Below, piece after piece: positions 32,657-40,646 of a stretch of DNA of 49,399 nt (positions are counted from its first letter, which is position 1; every line of letters starts with the position of its first letter). Location: assembly GCF_944324745.1 (NCBI RefSeq), contig NZ_CALUXO010000038.1, forward strand, positions 1 to 49,399, in the 5' to 3' direction. The DNA comes from an uncultured Thomasclavelia sp. Lineage in GTDB: Bacteria > Bacillota_I > Bacilli_A > Erysipelotrichales > Coprobacillaceae. Position numbers and translations under genes: made by a program. The notes beneath the pieces are model-generated. The model ran no database searches. It saw only the letters and a list, made by a program, of their open reading frames with translations, and was not told the DNA's origin.

Positions 32657-35329
32657 ATGAATATCTTAAATTTGGTATTTAACGATCAAGCAGTCGACAT
32701 TTTTGATCAAGATATCAAGAAAGATACAGTGACGATAACTAGTCCCTTTGATAAAAAATCAGCTGATGAACTTATTGGAAAATTAAAAGACATCAGTGAA
32801 TTTGATGGAGGGCTAATTATTGGCTTAAAAAATGCTGTCTTTAAAGATGGCGAAAATACTTTTGATTTAGTGCAATTAATGATTGAAGCACTAAATAAAC
32901 CATTTGCATTAAAAAATGATAACGATGATGCTGAAAAATTATTAAGCACTGTTCAAGAAGAAGTTATCTGGAATTTGAAATATGTAGGATATCATCCTGG
33001 TAAAGATGAATATTCTGTGGAATCGCTTTTAACAGTTGGTAATGGATATTTTGGATTACGGGGAACTCTTCCAGAAATGAGAATTTCTGATGATCATTAT
33101 CCAGCTACTTATTTTGCTGGGTTATACAATCAGGCAAAATCACAAATTGGTGATGCAACAGTTACTAATGAAGATTTTATTAATGCTCCTAACGGACAAT
33201 ATTTAAGTGTAATTGTTGATGGTGAGTTATTAGATATTACTTCACAAAATATCTTATCACTTACAAGAACTTTAAATTTAAAAAATGGGTTATTTGAATC
33301 AAAAATGGTAGTTGAATTCAACAATAAAAAACAATTATTAGTTGAAACGGCTAAAGTTGCCAATATGAAAGATACTCATGAATATGCTATTGAATATAAA
33401 GTTACTCCTTTAAATTTTAGTGGCAATATCACTTTAGTTTCTGAAATTGATGGTGATGTTTATAACTATAACGTAGCCCGTTATCGTAGTCTGGAACAAC
33501 ATCATTTAGACATCTTAGAAACTAATGGACTTGATAGTAAAGCAGTATTAGTTGCAAGAACAAAACAATCTAAGTTTACAATTATCCAACAAACAGAATT
33601 AATGGGGGATGTAGTAGCTAATAATGAAGTAGTAAATGATGTTCAAGCTAATAAAGTAAGACAAACAATTGAAGTTGCAGCTAAAGAAAATGAAACAATT
33701 TCAATTGAAAAATATGTTCATGTATTATGTTTGACCAATAAACAAATTGATCAGACTGACACTGTAAAAAATAGTGAAATTTTGGCTAAACGTTTTGCTT
33801 CAATCTTAGAAGAATCTGCCAATGCCTGGCAAGAATTATGGATTAAAACTGATATTGAAGTAAGTGGTGATTTAATGTCACAAAAATTATTGCACTTGCA
33901 TACGTATCACTTATTAGTATCTGGATCACCAAATGGTAATAAAGATTTAGATGCTTCAATTACAGCTAGAGGATTACATGGGGAAGCCTATCGCGGTCAT
34001 ATTTTCTGGGATGAAATTTTCATCTTGCCATTTTATATCATGCATTTTCCTCAAACAGCAAGACAGTTATTAATGTATCGTTATGATCGTTTACCAGCTG
34101 CAAAAGTTGCTGCTAAAGAAGCTGGATATCAAGGAGCAATGTTCCCATGGCAATCTGGTTTAGAGGGGACAGAACAATCACAAGAAATCCATTTAAATCC
34201 TATGAGTGGAAAATGGGATAAAGATTATAGCCGTTTACAACGCCACGTATCATTAGCGGTTGCTTATAATGTCTGGTTATATTGGAATAATACTCATGAT
34301 CAGGATTTCATGGAAAAATATGGAGTGGAATTGTTATTAGAAATTGCTCATTTCTGGCAAAGTGCTGCTACATATGATGAAACGACTGGCCGTTATTATA
34401 TTGATAAAGTGATGGGACCAGATGAATTCCATGAAACTTATCCAGGTAGCGAAGAAGGTGGATTCAAAAATAATGCTTACACTAATATGATGGTTGTCTG
34501 GTTATTTGAATTCGTCAGTCAAATTAAAGAAATTGTTGATGAAGATAAATTATCTGCTATTGTTGCTAAAGTTGCTTTAACTAAAGATGAATTAGCCACA
34601 ATGGATGAGATTAAATCTAAATTAGGTTTAGAAATTGATCAAGATGGAATCATTGGGCAATATGAAGGATATTTTAAATTAAAAGAAGTTGACTTTGATT
34701 ATTATCGGGAAAAATACGGAAACATTTACCGAATGGATCGTATTTTAAGAGCTGAAGGAAAATCTGCTGATGATTACAAAGTTGCTAAACAAGCGGATAC
34801 ATTAATGATCTTCTACAATTTTGCTAAAGAAAAAGTTGATCAGATTTTATCAGATTTAAATTATCAGTTACCAGAAGATTATTTGACTAAAAACTTAATG
34901 TATTACCTAGATAGAACTTCACATGGTTCAACTTTGTCAAGAGTTGTTCATTGCCAATTAGCAGCAATGGTTGGTAACCAAGATATGGCATGGAAGTTAT
35001 ATCAAGAAGCTTTATATTCAGATTATCAAGATATTCAAGGTGGAACTACTGCTGAGGGAATTCATGCTGGTGTAATGGCAGCAACAATTTATATTACCTT
35101 AAGTACATTTGCGGGGATCGATATTAGGGAATCAAGATTACACGTTTGTCCAAACTTACCAGAAAAATGGGATTCAATTAAGTTTAACATCGATGTAAAT
35201 AATATTAATTATCAATTTGAAATTACAGCTAATAACTGCAAGATTACTGCCAGTCAAGATACAGTAATAGATTTCATGAATCAAGAATGTCAATTATTAG
35301 CTAACGAAACAAAAAGTATGGATTATTAA
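32657..35329 (+). CDS. GH65 phosphorylase, probable trehalose-6-phosphate phosphorylase
   Basis: 890 residues from ATG 32657, preceded by GGAAGGAAGAGAGGCG; the longer upstream frame crosses the promoter and is excluded. The GH65 fold begins near residue 110 (NLKYVGYHPGKDEYS, SLLTVGNGYFGLRG at about 128-141). The catalytic (alpha/alpha)6 barrel has HIFWDEIFILPFY (about 448-460), the general acid Glu in MGPDEFHE (about 585-592), and RTSHGSTLS (about 754-762) for phosphate binding. The first about 100 residues are an extra domain of unknown role. Placement between treR and pgmB, with a trehalose-type PTS after, indicates cleavage of trehalose-6-P by phosphate to glucose-6-P and beta-glucose-1-P; kojibiose or maltose phosphorylase activity cannot be excluded from sequence. 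Confidence 0.85.
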   Translation: MNILNLVFNDQAVDIFDQDIKKDTVTITSPFDKKSADELIGKLKDISEFDGGLIIGLKNAVFKDGENTFDLVQLMIEALNKPFALKNDNDDAEKLLSTVQEEVIWNLKYVGYHPGKDEYSVESLLTVGNGYFGLRGTLPEMRISDDHYPATYFAGLYNQAKSQIGDATVTNEDFINAPNGQYLSVIVDGELLDITSQNILSLTRTLNLKNGLFESKMVVEFNNKKQLLVETAKVANMKDTHEYAIEYKVTPLNFSGNITLVSEIDGDVYNYNVARYRSLEQHHLDILETNGLDSKAVLVARTKQSKFTIIQQTELMGDVVANNEVVNDVQANKVRQTIEVAAKENETISIEKYVHVLCLTNKQIDQTDTVKNSEILAKRFASILEESANAWQELWIKTDIEVSGDLMSQKLLHLHTYHLLVSGSPNGNKDLDASITARGLHGEAYRGHIFWDEIFILPFYIMHFPQTARQLLMYRYDRLPAAKVAAKEAGYQGAMFPWQSGLEGTEQSQEIHLNPMSGKWDKDYSRLQRHVSLAVAYNVWLYWNNTHDQDFMEKYGVELLLEIAHFWQSAATYDETTGRYYIDKVMGPDEFHETYPGSEEGGFKNNAYTNMMVVWLFEFVSQIKEIVDEDKLSAIVAKVALTKDELATMDEIKSKLGLEIDQDGIIGQYEGYFKLKEVDFDYYREKYGNIYRMDRILRAEGKSADDYKVAKQADTLMIFYNFAKEKVDQILSDLNYQLPEDYLTKNLMYYLDRTSHGSTLSRVVHCQLAAMVGNQDMAWKLYQEALYSDYQDIQGGTTAEGIHAGVMAATIYITLSTFAGIDIRESRLHVCPNLPEKWDSIKFNIDVNNINYQFEITANNCKITASQDTVIDFMNQECQLLANETKSMDY

Positions 35330-35341
35330 AAAGGAGAAATA

Positions 35342-35998
35342 ATGGTCATGAAAAAGGGTTTAGTATTTGATTTAGATGGCGTAATTACTGATACAGCAAA
35401 ATTCCATTATCAGGCATGGAAAGCATTAGCTGACTCAATTGGTATTGCTATTGATTTACAATTTAACGAACAATTAAAAGGAATTAGTCGCATGGACTCT
35501 TTAGATCGTATCTTAGTTCATGGTGGTAAAGAAAACGACTATTCAGCAGCTGAAAAAGAAGCAATGGCAGCTGATAAAAATGCTAATTATGTCAAATTGT
35601 TAGATGCTTTAACACCTGATGATTTATTACCAGGGGTGAAAAATTTTCTAGATCAAGCTAAAGAACTTAATATTCCTTGCTCTTTAGCTTCAGCATCAAA
35701 AAATGCACCATTCATCCTAAAAAAATTAGGTGTTTATGATTACTTTGATGCTATTGTTGATCCAGCGTCATTAAAGAAGGGAAAACCTGATCCAGAAATC
35801 TTTATTAAAGCAGCCCAATTAATTAATTTAGAGCCATTTGAAGCTATCGGATTCGAAGATGCTCAAGCAGGAATTGCTGGTATTAAAGAAGCTGGAATGT
35901 ATGCAGTAGGAGTTGAAGGAAGCGAACCATTAACTCAAGCTGATATGACAATTAAAAGTTTTGAAGAATTAAATATTCAAGAATTAATGAATGTATAA
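35342..35998 (+). CDS. pgmB: Beta-phosphoglucomutase
   Basis: 218 residues, typical for the enzyme. HAD motif I VFDLDGVITDTAKFHYQAW (about 8-26) holds the Asp nucleophile and acid/base pair, followed by the cap with KGISRMDSL (about 46-54; substrate-binding Arg), motif II ASASKN (about 117-122), motif III Lys in KKGKPDPEIF (about 146-155) and GFEDAQAGIAGIKEAG (about 171-186). It converts beta-glucose-1-phosphate to glucose-6-phosphate, completing phosphorolytic trehalose use. It starts 12 bases after the GH65 gene with AAAGGAGA, so the two are one transcript. Confidence 0.95.
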   Translation: MVMKKGLVFDLDGVITDTAKFHYQAWKALADSIGIAIDLQFNEQLKGISRMDSLDRILVHGGKENDYSAAEKEAMAADKNANYVKLLDALTPDDLLPGVKNFLDQAKELNIPCSLASASKNAPFILKKLGVYDYFDAIVDPASLKKGKPDPEIFIKAAQLINLEPFEAIGFEDAQAGIAGIKEAGMYAVGVEGSEPLTQADMTIKSFEELNIQELMNV

Positions 35999-36011
35999 AT
36001 AATAATGACAA

Positions 36012-36125
36012 AATAATTACTCTCTTCGAGCAATAATAACCTTACAATTGTTCATATATTAATATCTCTTATCATATATATTTCCTTTTACACATTTTAA
36101 TCTATATTCGAAGAGAGTGATTATT
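36012..36125 (+). repeat. Long inverted repeat between pgmB and the PTS gene
   Basis: Arms 36012-36029 and 36108-36125 pair over 18 bases with one G-U (AATAATTACTCTCTTCGA against its complement), enclosing 78 bases of AT-rich DNA. No gene lies inside. In the transcript it would make a stable stem inside the operon, a plausible RNase III site or stability element separating pgmB from the PTS message. No T-run follows the right arm, so it is not a simple terminator. Confidence 0.75.
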
Positions 36126-36174
36126 GATTAGGTTGGTTTAGTTAGATAAAACAAATATAACAGGAGGATAAAAA

Positions 36175-37527
36175 ATGGGGAAATTTGAAAAAGACGCCAA
36201 AGATTTGTTAGAATATGTTGGCGGAAAAGAAAACATTAATGCCGTTACTCATTGTGTTACTAGAATGCGTTTTGTTTTGGCTAATCCAAAAAAAGCGGAT
36301 ATCGACAAAATTGAAGCGCTACCATCTGCTAAAGGAACTTTTACACAATCTGGACAATTCCAGGTTATTATCGGAAATGAAGTTACTGAATTCTATGATG
36401 ATTTTGTTGCTGTAAGCGGTATCGAAGGAGTCAGCAAGGATGCCGTTAAAGATGCTTCAAAAGGGCAACAAAATTTAATTCAAAGAATTATGTCTAATTT
36501 AGGTGAAATCTTCGCACCGTTAATTCCAGCATTGATTTGTGGTGGGTTGATTTTAGGGTTTAGAAATGTTATTGGTGAAATTAATTTCTTCAATAATGGA
36601 ACTCAAAGTTTAGCTGATATTTCTCAATTCTGGGAAGGAACTTATAATTTCTTGTGGTTAATTGGTGAAGCAGTATTCCACTTATTACCAGTAGGTATTG
36701 TTTGGTCAATTACTAAGAAAATGGGTACTACTCAAATCTTAGGAATTATCTTAGGGTTAACATTAGTATCGCCACAATTATTAAATGGTTTCAGTGTTGC
36801 CTCTACTCCAGCATCTGAAATTCCAGTATGGGATTTTGGTTTTGCTCAAGTACAGATGATTGGTTATCAAGGTCAAGTAATTGCCGCAATGATGGCCGGA
36901 TTTGTCTTAGTATATTTAGAAAAATTCTTTACTAAGATTACTCCAGCAATCGTTAATATGATCGTTGTTCCATTTTGCTCATTAGTACCAGCTGTTATTA
37001 TCGCTCACGTAGTTGTTGGTCCAATTGGATGGGCAATTGGAAATTTCATTGCTGATGTTGTTTATGGTGGCTTAACATCTAACTATGGTGTATTATTTGC
37101 TGCAATCTTTGGTTTAGTTTATGCGCCAATCGTTATGACTGGTTTACATCATATGACTAACGCTATTGATACTACTTTGTCGAATATGTTTGGTGGAACA
37201 ATCTTATGGCCAATGATTGCTTTATCAAATATTGCGCAAGGTTCAAGTGTTCTTGCTATGACTATCTTACAAAAACATAATGAAAAAGCACAACAAGTTA
37301 ACGTACCAGCATGTATTTCATGTTATTTAGGGGTTACAGAACCAGCATTGTTCGGGGTTAACTTAAAATATGGTTTCCCACTAGTTTGTGGTATGATCGG
37401 TTCATGTGTGGCTGCAGTTATCTCAGTTGGATTTGGGTTGAAGCATTTAGTATTGGTGTTGGCGGTTTACCAGGAATTATTTCAATTAAACCAGAATACT
37501 GGGCACCATTTATCATGGCCATGGTAG
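36175..37527 (+). CDS. treP: PTS trehalose transporter EIIBC part (reading frame broken near 37436)
   Basis: The frame begins after an AGGAGGA site. Residues about 1-80 are the EIIB domain with phosphorylated Cys in NAVTHCVTRMRF (about residue 27). The EIIC domain follows (about 100-425) with many membrane helices and GVTEPALFGVNLKYGFP (about 384-400). At 37435-37437 (TTTGGGTTG) the frame departs from the family; the true continuation (EAFSIGVGGLPGIISI) is in the adjacent frame and runs to 38096. One missing base, probably G, joins the two into a single 640-residue EIIBCA protein. After the shift only 30 meaningless codons follow to the stop at 37527. It imports trehalose as trehalose-6-phosphate in the membrane. 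If the deletion is real, the last EIIC helices and the EIIA domain are lost. Confidence 0.88.
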   Translation: MGKFEKDAKDLLEYVGGKENINAVTHCVTRMRFVLANPKKADIDKIEALPSAKGTFTQSGQFQVIIGNEVTEFYDDFVAVSGIEGVSKDAVKDASKGQQNLIQRIMSNLGEIFAPLIPALICGGLILGFRNVIGEINFFNNGTQSLADISQFWEGTYNFLWLIGEAVFHLLPVGIVWSITKKMGTTQILGIILGLTLVSPQLLNGFSVASTPASEIPVWDFGFAQVQMIGYQGQVIAAMMAGFVLVYLEKFFTKITPAIVNMIVVPFCSLVPAVIIAHVVVGPIGWAIGNFIADVVYGGLTSNYGVLFAAIFGLVYAPIVMTGLHHMTNAIDTTLSNMFGGTILWPMIALSNIAQGSSVLAMTILQKHNEKAQQVNVPACISCYLGVTEPALFGVNLKYGFPLVCGMIGSCVAAVISVGFGLKHLVLVLAVYQELFQLNQNTGHHLSWPW

Positions 37528-38096
37528 TTGCAATCGTAATTCCATTTGTTTTAACTTTAATTGTTGGTAAAAAGAAATTAGGAGCTGCTCAAAAAGAAGA
37601 AGAAGCAAAAGTGGCTGAAAATAATGAAATGGTTATTGAAACTAACGGTGAAAATGTTTTCGTTAGTCCAATGAAAGGTAGATTCATGCCTTTAAGTGAA
37701 GTAGAAGATCAAGTATTTTCTCAAGGAATGATGGGTGAAGGTTTTGCAGTTGAATTAACTGATGGTAAAGTTGTTGCCCCATTTGATGGTGAAGTTATCA
37801 TGACATTCCCAACTAAACATGCTTATGGTTTAAAAAGAGCTGGAGATGGAGTTGAAATCTTGATTCATATCGGTATGGATACTGTACAATTAGAAGGTAA
37901 AGGTTTTGAAAGTTTTGTTGAAGTTGGCGATCAAGTAAAAGCTGGTCAAACTATTGCTAAAGTTGATTTAGATTATGTAGTTGAAAATGGAAAATCAGTG
38001 GTTTCTCCAGTTGTCTTCACTGGTGGACAACATATTACTTTAAAAGATATCAAAGAAGTAAATCAAGTTGATCGTGATATCTTAGAAATTAACTAA
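37386..38096 (+). CDS. treP: PTS trehalose transporter EIIC end and EIIA domain (second piece of the frameshifted gene)
   Basis: Meaningful protein starts at about 37437 (EAFSIGVGGLPGI); the preceding in-frame codons from 37386 are a shadow of the EIIC frame. It holds the last EIIC helix (APFIMAMVVAIVIPFVLTL), a charged linker (AAQKEEEAKVAENNE), then a glucose-type EIIA domain: FVSPMKGRFMPL, VVAPFDGEVI, and the active-site His in EILIHIGMDTVQLEGKGF. There is no ribosome binding site for separate translation, so this is the 3' part of the upstream gene. EIIA receives phosphate from HPr and passes it to EIIB. A terminator at 38106-38140 ends the operon. Confidence 0.82.
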   Translation: MWYDRFMCGCSYLSWIWVEAFSIGVGGLPGIISIKPEYWAPFIMAMVVAIVIPFVLTLIVGKKKLGAAQKEEEAKVAENNEMVIETNGENVFVSPMKGRFMPLSEVEDQVFSQGMMGEGFAVELTDGKVVAPFDGEVIMTFPTKHAYGLKRAGDGVEILIHIGMDTVQLEGKGFESFVEVGDQVKAGQTIAKVDLDYVVENGKSVVSPVVFTGGQHITLKDIKEVNQVDRDILEIN

Positions 38097-38105
38097 TAAA
38101 ATAAT

Positions 38106-38140
38106 AAGAGATGATTTTACTAATAAATCATCTCTTTTAA
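38106..38140 (+). terminator. Terminator of trehalose operon
   Basis: AAGAGATGATTT/AAATCATCTCTT stem with TACTAAT loop followed by TTAA; the run of T is modest. Confidence 0.7.
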
Positions 38141-38141
38141 C

Positions 38142-38170
38142 TTGACAACATATACGTACAAGTTTATAAT
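38142..38170 (+). promoter_or_regulatory. Consensus promoter with TreR-type operator, facing non-coding DNA
   Basis: TTGACA (38142-38147), 17-base spacer, TATAAT (38165-38170). The -35 box and the next 15 bases (ACATATACGTACAAG) are identical to the trehalose operon promoter at 32570-32590. Transcription should start near 38177. Confidence 0.8.
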
Positions 38171-38176
38171 ATTTTT

Positions 38177-38330
38177 TGTCGTGAAGAGTGCATCCATATT
38201 TTAATAGAATTATTAATATGAGCAGTAAATAATTCATAAAATAAAAGATAAAATTCTAAATCACATAACGCTTACCTATAATAGCACTCTTTACAGCTGG
38301 GTTAAAAGATGCCACTGGCATCTTTTTATA
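38177..38330 (+). ncRNA. Candidate TreR-regulated small RNA
   Basis: The region from the predicted start (about 38177) to the terminator (AAAAGATGCC ACT GGCATCTTTTTAT, 38304-38330) would give an RNA of about 150 nt. No open frame with a ribosome binding site is present. The ends are complementary: GTGAAGAGTGC (38181-38191) pairs with GCACTCTTTAC (38284-38294), 11 bp with one G-U, closing a large AT-rich loop before the terminator hairpin. The promoter carries the same operator as the trehalose operon, so the RNA should appear when trehalose-6-P is present. Targets are unknown. A very long leader for the aldo/keto reductase gene at 38465 is an alternative, but the terminator argues against it. 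Confidence 0.6.
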
Positions 38331-38464
38331 TTGGAATCTTTTTTGGCTTAATGACAATAGTATTTTTAAATGCTGCTAATTTCTAAATTAAGTAGCTTTT
38401 ATTGAAATGATAATGGTGGTAAAACTAATGAACAGATAGATATTTGGGATAGGAGGAATTTAAA

Positions 38465-39385
38465 ATGAAGTATTTTAAGTTGCCAAAGACTGATTTGACG
38501 GTGTCGCGAATTGCTCTTGGATGTATGCGAATCGCTGATAAATCAGTCGAAGAAGTAGCTAAATTAGTAGAGACAGCTTTAAATTTAGGAATTAATTTTT
38601 TTGATCATGCTGATATCTATGGTGGCGGTAAATCTGAAGAATTATTCGGTGAGGTATTAAAGCAACACCCGGAATATCGTAAAAAGATGGTCATTCAAAC
38701 CAAATGTGGTATTGTACCTGGGAAACGATATGATTTTTCTAAGGAACATATTATAAGTAGTGTTGAACAATCACTTAAAAGATTAAATTGTGATTATATT
38801 GATATTTTGTTATTGCATCGTCCCGATGCTTTGGCTAATTATCAAGAAGTAGCTGCGGCGTTTGATGAATTATATGAAAGTAAGAAGGTTAGATATTTTG
38901 GAGTTTCTAACCATACACCATTACAAATAGAATTATTACAAAAATATAGTAAATATCCAATCATTATTAATCAATTACAATTATCAATTGTCCATTCAGT
39001 GATGATTGATTCAGGATTGAATATGAATATGAAAGAAGCCTGGGCACAAGATAAAGATGGTGGTGTCCTAGATTATTGTCGTTTGCATGATATTACGATT
39101 CAGCCATGGAGTGTTTTACAAGCATCATGGGCTGAAGGAACATTTATTGATAATCCTGATTATGCTAAGTTAAATGAAAAATTAGATGAACTGGCTCAAG
39201 AATATCAGGTTAATAAGACGGCTATTGCTATTGCTTGGTTATTACGACATCCAGCTATTATGCAGCCGATTGTTGGTACTACTTCACCAAAACATCTTCA
39301 AGAGACAGTGGCGGCAATTGATGTAGAGCTTACAAGACAACAATGGTATGATTTGTATTTAGCTAGTGGGAAACCATTACCATAA
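38465..39385 (+). CDS. Aldo/keto reductase (YdhF-like)
   Basis: 306 residues with the complete AKR tetrad: Asp/Tyr in FFDHADIYGGG (about 46-56), Lys in IQTKCG (about 77-82), His in LLLHRPD (about 117-123). LGCMRIADKS at the start and the NADPH-binding PIVGTTSPKHLQE (about 275-287) fit the YdhF/AKR-11 group. RBS GATAGGAGGA precedes the ATG. It would reduce an unknown carbonyl compound with NAD(P)H in the cytosol. It is followed by a strong hairpin, so it is monocistronic. Its promoter is unclear; readthrough from the upstream TreR-type promoter is possible. Confidence 0.9.
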   Translation: MKYFKLPKTDLTVSRIALGCMRIADKSVEEVAKLVETALNLGINFFDHADIYGGGKSEELFGEVLKQHPEYRKKMVIQTKCGIVPGKRYDFSKEHIISSVEQSLKRLNCDYIDILLLHRPDALANYQEVAAAFDELYESKKVRYFGVSNHTPLQIELLQKYSKYPIIINQLQLSIVHSVMIDSGLNMNMKEAWAQDKDGGVLDYCRLHDITIQPWSVLQASWAEGTFIDNPDYAKLNEKLDELAQEYQVNKTAIAIAWLLRHPAIMQPIVGTTSPKHLQETVAAIDVELTRQQWYDLYLASGKPLP

Positions 39386-39389
39386 TGGC

Positions 39390-39427
39390 CTTAACGGATA
39401 ATTTATCGAATTATCCGTTTTTTGTTA
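39390..39427 (+). terminator. Terminator after YdhF-like gene
   Basis: AACGGATAATT/AATTATCCGTT stem followed by TTTTTG. Confidence 0.85.
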
Positions 39428-39503
39428 GAAAGATGTAATAATTTTGTCATAAATTAAAAACCAAATTATATTATAATAAATAAAAAAATGTGGAGGGAAG
39501 AAA

Positions 39504-40646
39504 ATGGAAGTTGTAATCAAGCCGCATCATTTTATGGATATTATCAAGCTTTATGGTTCGGGAATAAATGAGTTTGTTCCGGATTTAAAAATGCAACATG
39601 ATTTTTATCGAGTGGCAAATATGATCATTCATAATCCAGCGACAATTTTGAAATTAACTACTGGTGGTGATGATATTTGTCGACCATGTCTTAAGTATCG
39701 AACTGTATGTGTTGATACAATTGATCATCGAATCAGTAAAGATGAATATAATCGTTATTTAGATCAAAAAATCATTGAATTATATCAGTTGACGGCTGTT
39801 AGCTATACTGCTAAGGAATTATGTCAAATCTACGCTAAACATCCAGAATATATTTATTTAATCTGGAAAAATGAAAATCGTCAAATTACAAAAAGAAGAT
39901 ATGAAATGTTTATCAAAGGGGCTAATAAATTTTTGAGTGAAAATCGTGTAAAAGGTTTTGGCTATTGTGGTTTGGCTTGTGATTATTGTCATGATGGTAG
40001 TGACTGTCCGGGCTGTAAAGCAGGTGGCTGCCTGGCAAAGGATGAATGTAAAAATTATCAATGCTGCCATACTAATGGCTATCAATATTGTTTTGAATGT
40101 CCCCAATTTCCCTGTTTTGATAGTATTTTAAAGAAATTAAGAGTTCGAACATTTTGTCAGTTTATTAAAGAATATGGTGAAGATGCTCTGTCAAAGTTTC
40201 TTTTAAATAATAGTCAGCAGGGGATTTTATATCATTATCCAAATAAGCATTTAGGTGATTATGATCAATTTAATAACTCTAAGGATATAGTTGATTTTAT
40301 TAAGCAAGGATATTTAAAAATATTAGGTCAACAGGTTACGGTCATTGTTGATCGTCCTTTAGGGACTTTTCATCCTAAACATCCAGATTTATATTATCCA
40401 ATTAATTATGGTTATATTGATAATATTATTGCAGGTGATAATGAGATGCAAGACGCCTATATTATCGGAGTTAATGAGCCCCTTACCAAATTTACTGGAG
40501 AAGTTATTGCAATTGTTCGTCGCTTTGATGATGATGAAAATAAATGGGTCGTCGCTAGAGCGGGAACGATCAAGACAAAATCAGAAATTGAACAGGCAGT
40601 TATGTTTCAAGAACAGTTTTTTAAACATGATATTATTATAAAATGA
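39504..40646 (+). CDS. Three-part fusion: DUF1284-like, Cys-rich DUF3795-like, and pyrophosphatase-like domain
   Basis: 380 residues, start supported by GGAGGGAAG. Residues 1-145 begin IKPHHFMDIIKLYGSG and contain C-x2-C in CRPCLKYRTVC, the pattern of DUF1284 putative metal/Fe-S proteins. Residues about 150-275 begin GYCGLACDYCHDGSDCPGC and hold some 15 Cys, typical of DUF3795. Residues about 275-380 (VTVIVDRPLGTFHPKHPD, YYPINYGYI, DAYIIGV, KWVVARAGT) match the short pyrophosphatase-like proteins of Firmicutes. I see no residues proving that the last domain hydrolyses pyrophosphate; it is shorter than classical family I enzymes. The gene overlaps the HD-domain gene by 4 nt (ATGA). Each piece exists alone elsewhere, so the fusion is noteworthy. 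Confidence 0.72.
   Translation: MEVVIKPHHFMDIIKLYGSGINEFVPDLKMQHDFYRVANMIIHNPATILKLTTGGDDICRPCLKYRTVCVDTIDHRISKDEYNRYLDQKIIELYQLTAVSYTAKELCQIYAKHPEYIYLIWKNENRQITKRRYEMFIKGANKFLSENRVKGFGYCGLACDYCHDGSDCPGCKAGGCLAKDECKNYQCCHTNGYQYCFECPQFPCFDSILKKLRVRTFCQFIKEYGEDALSKFLLNNSQQGILYHYPNKHLGDYDQFNNSKDIVDFIKQGYLKILGQQVTVIVDRPLGTFHPKHPDLYYPINYGYIDNIIAGDNEMQDAYIIGVNEPLTKFTGEVIAIVRRFDDDENKWVVARAGTIKTKSEIEQAVMFQEQFFKHDIIIK

Noticed and set aside
37428-37440. Programmed -1 ribosomal frameshift in the PTS gene
   Set aside because: The bases in frame (TTT GGG preceded by A) do not form a canonical X-XXY-YYZ slippery heptamer, and no downstream pseudoknot is evident.
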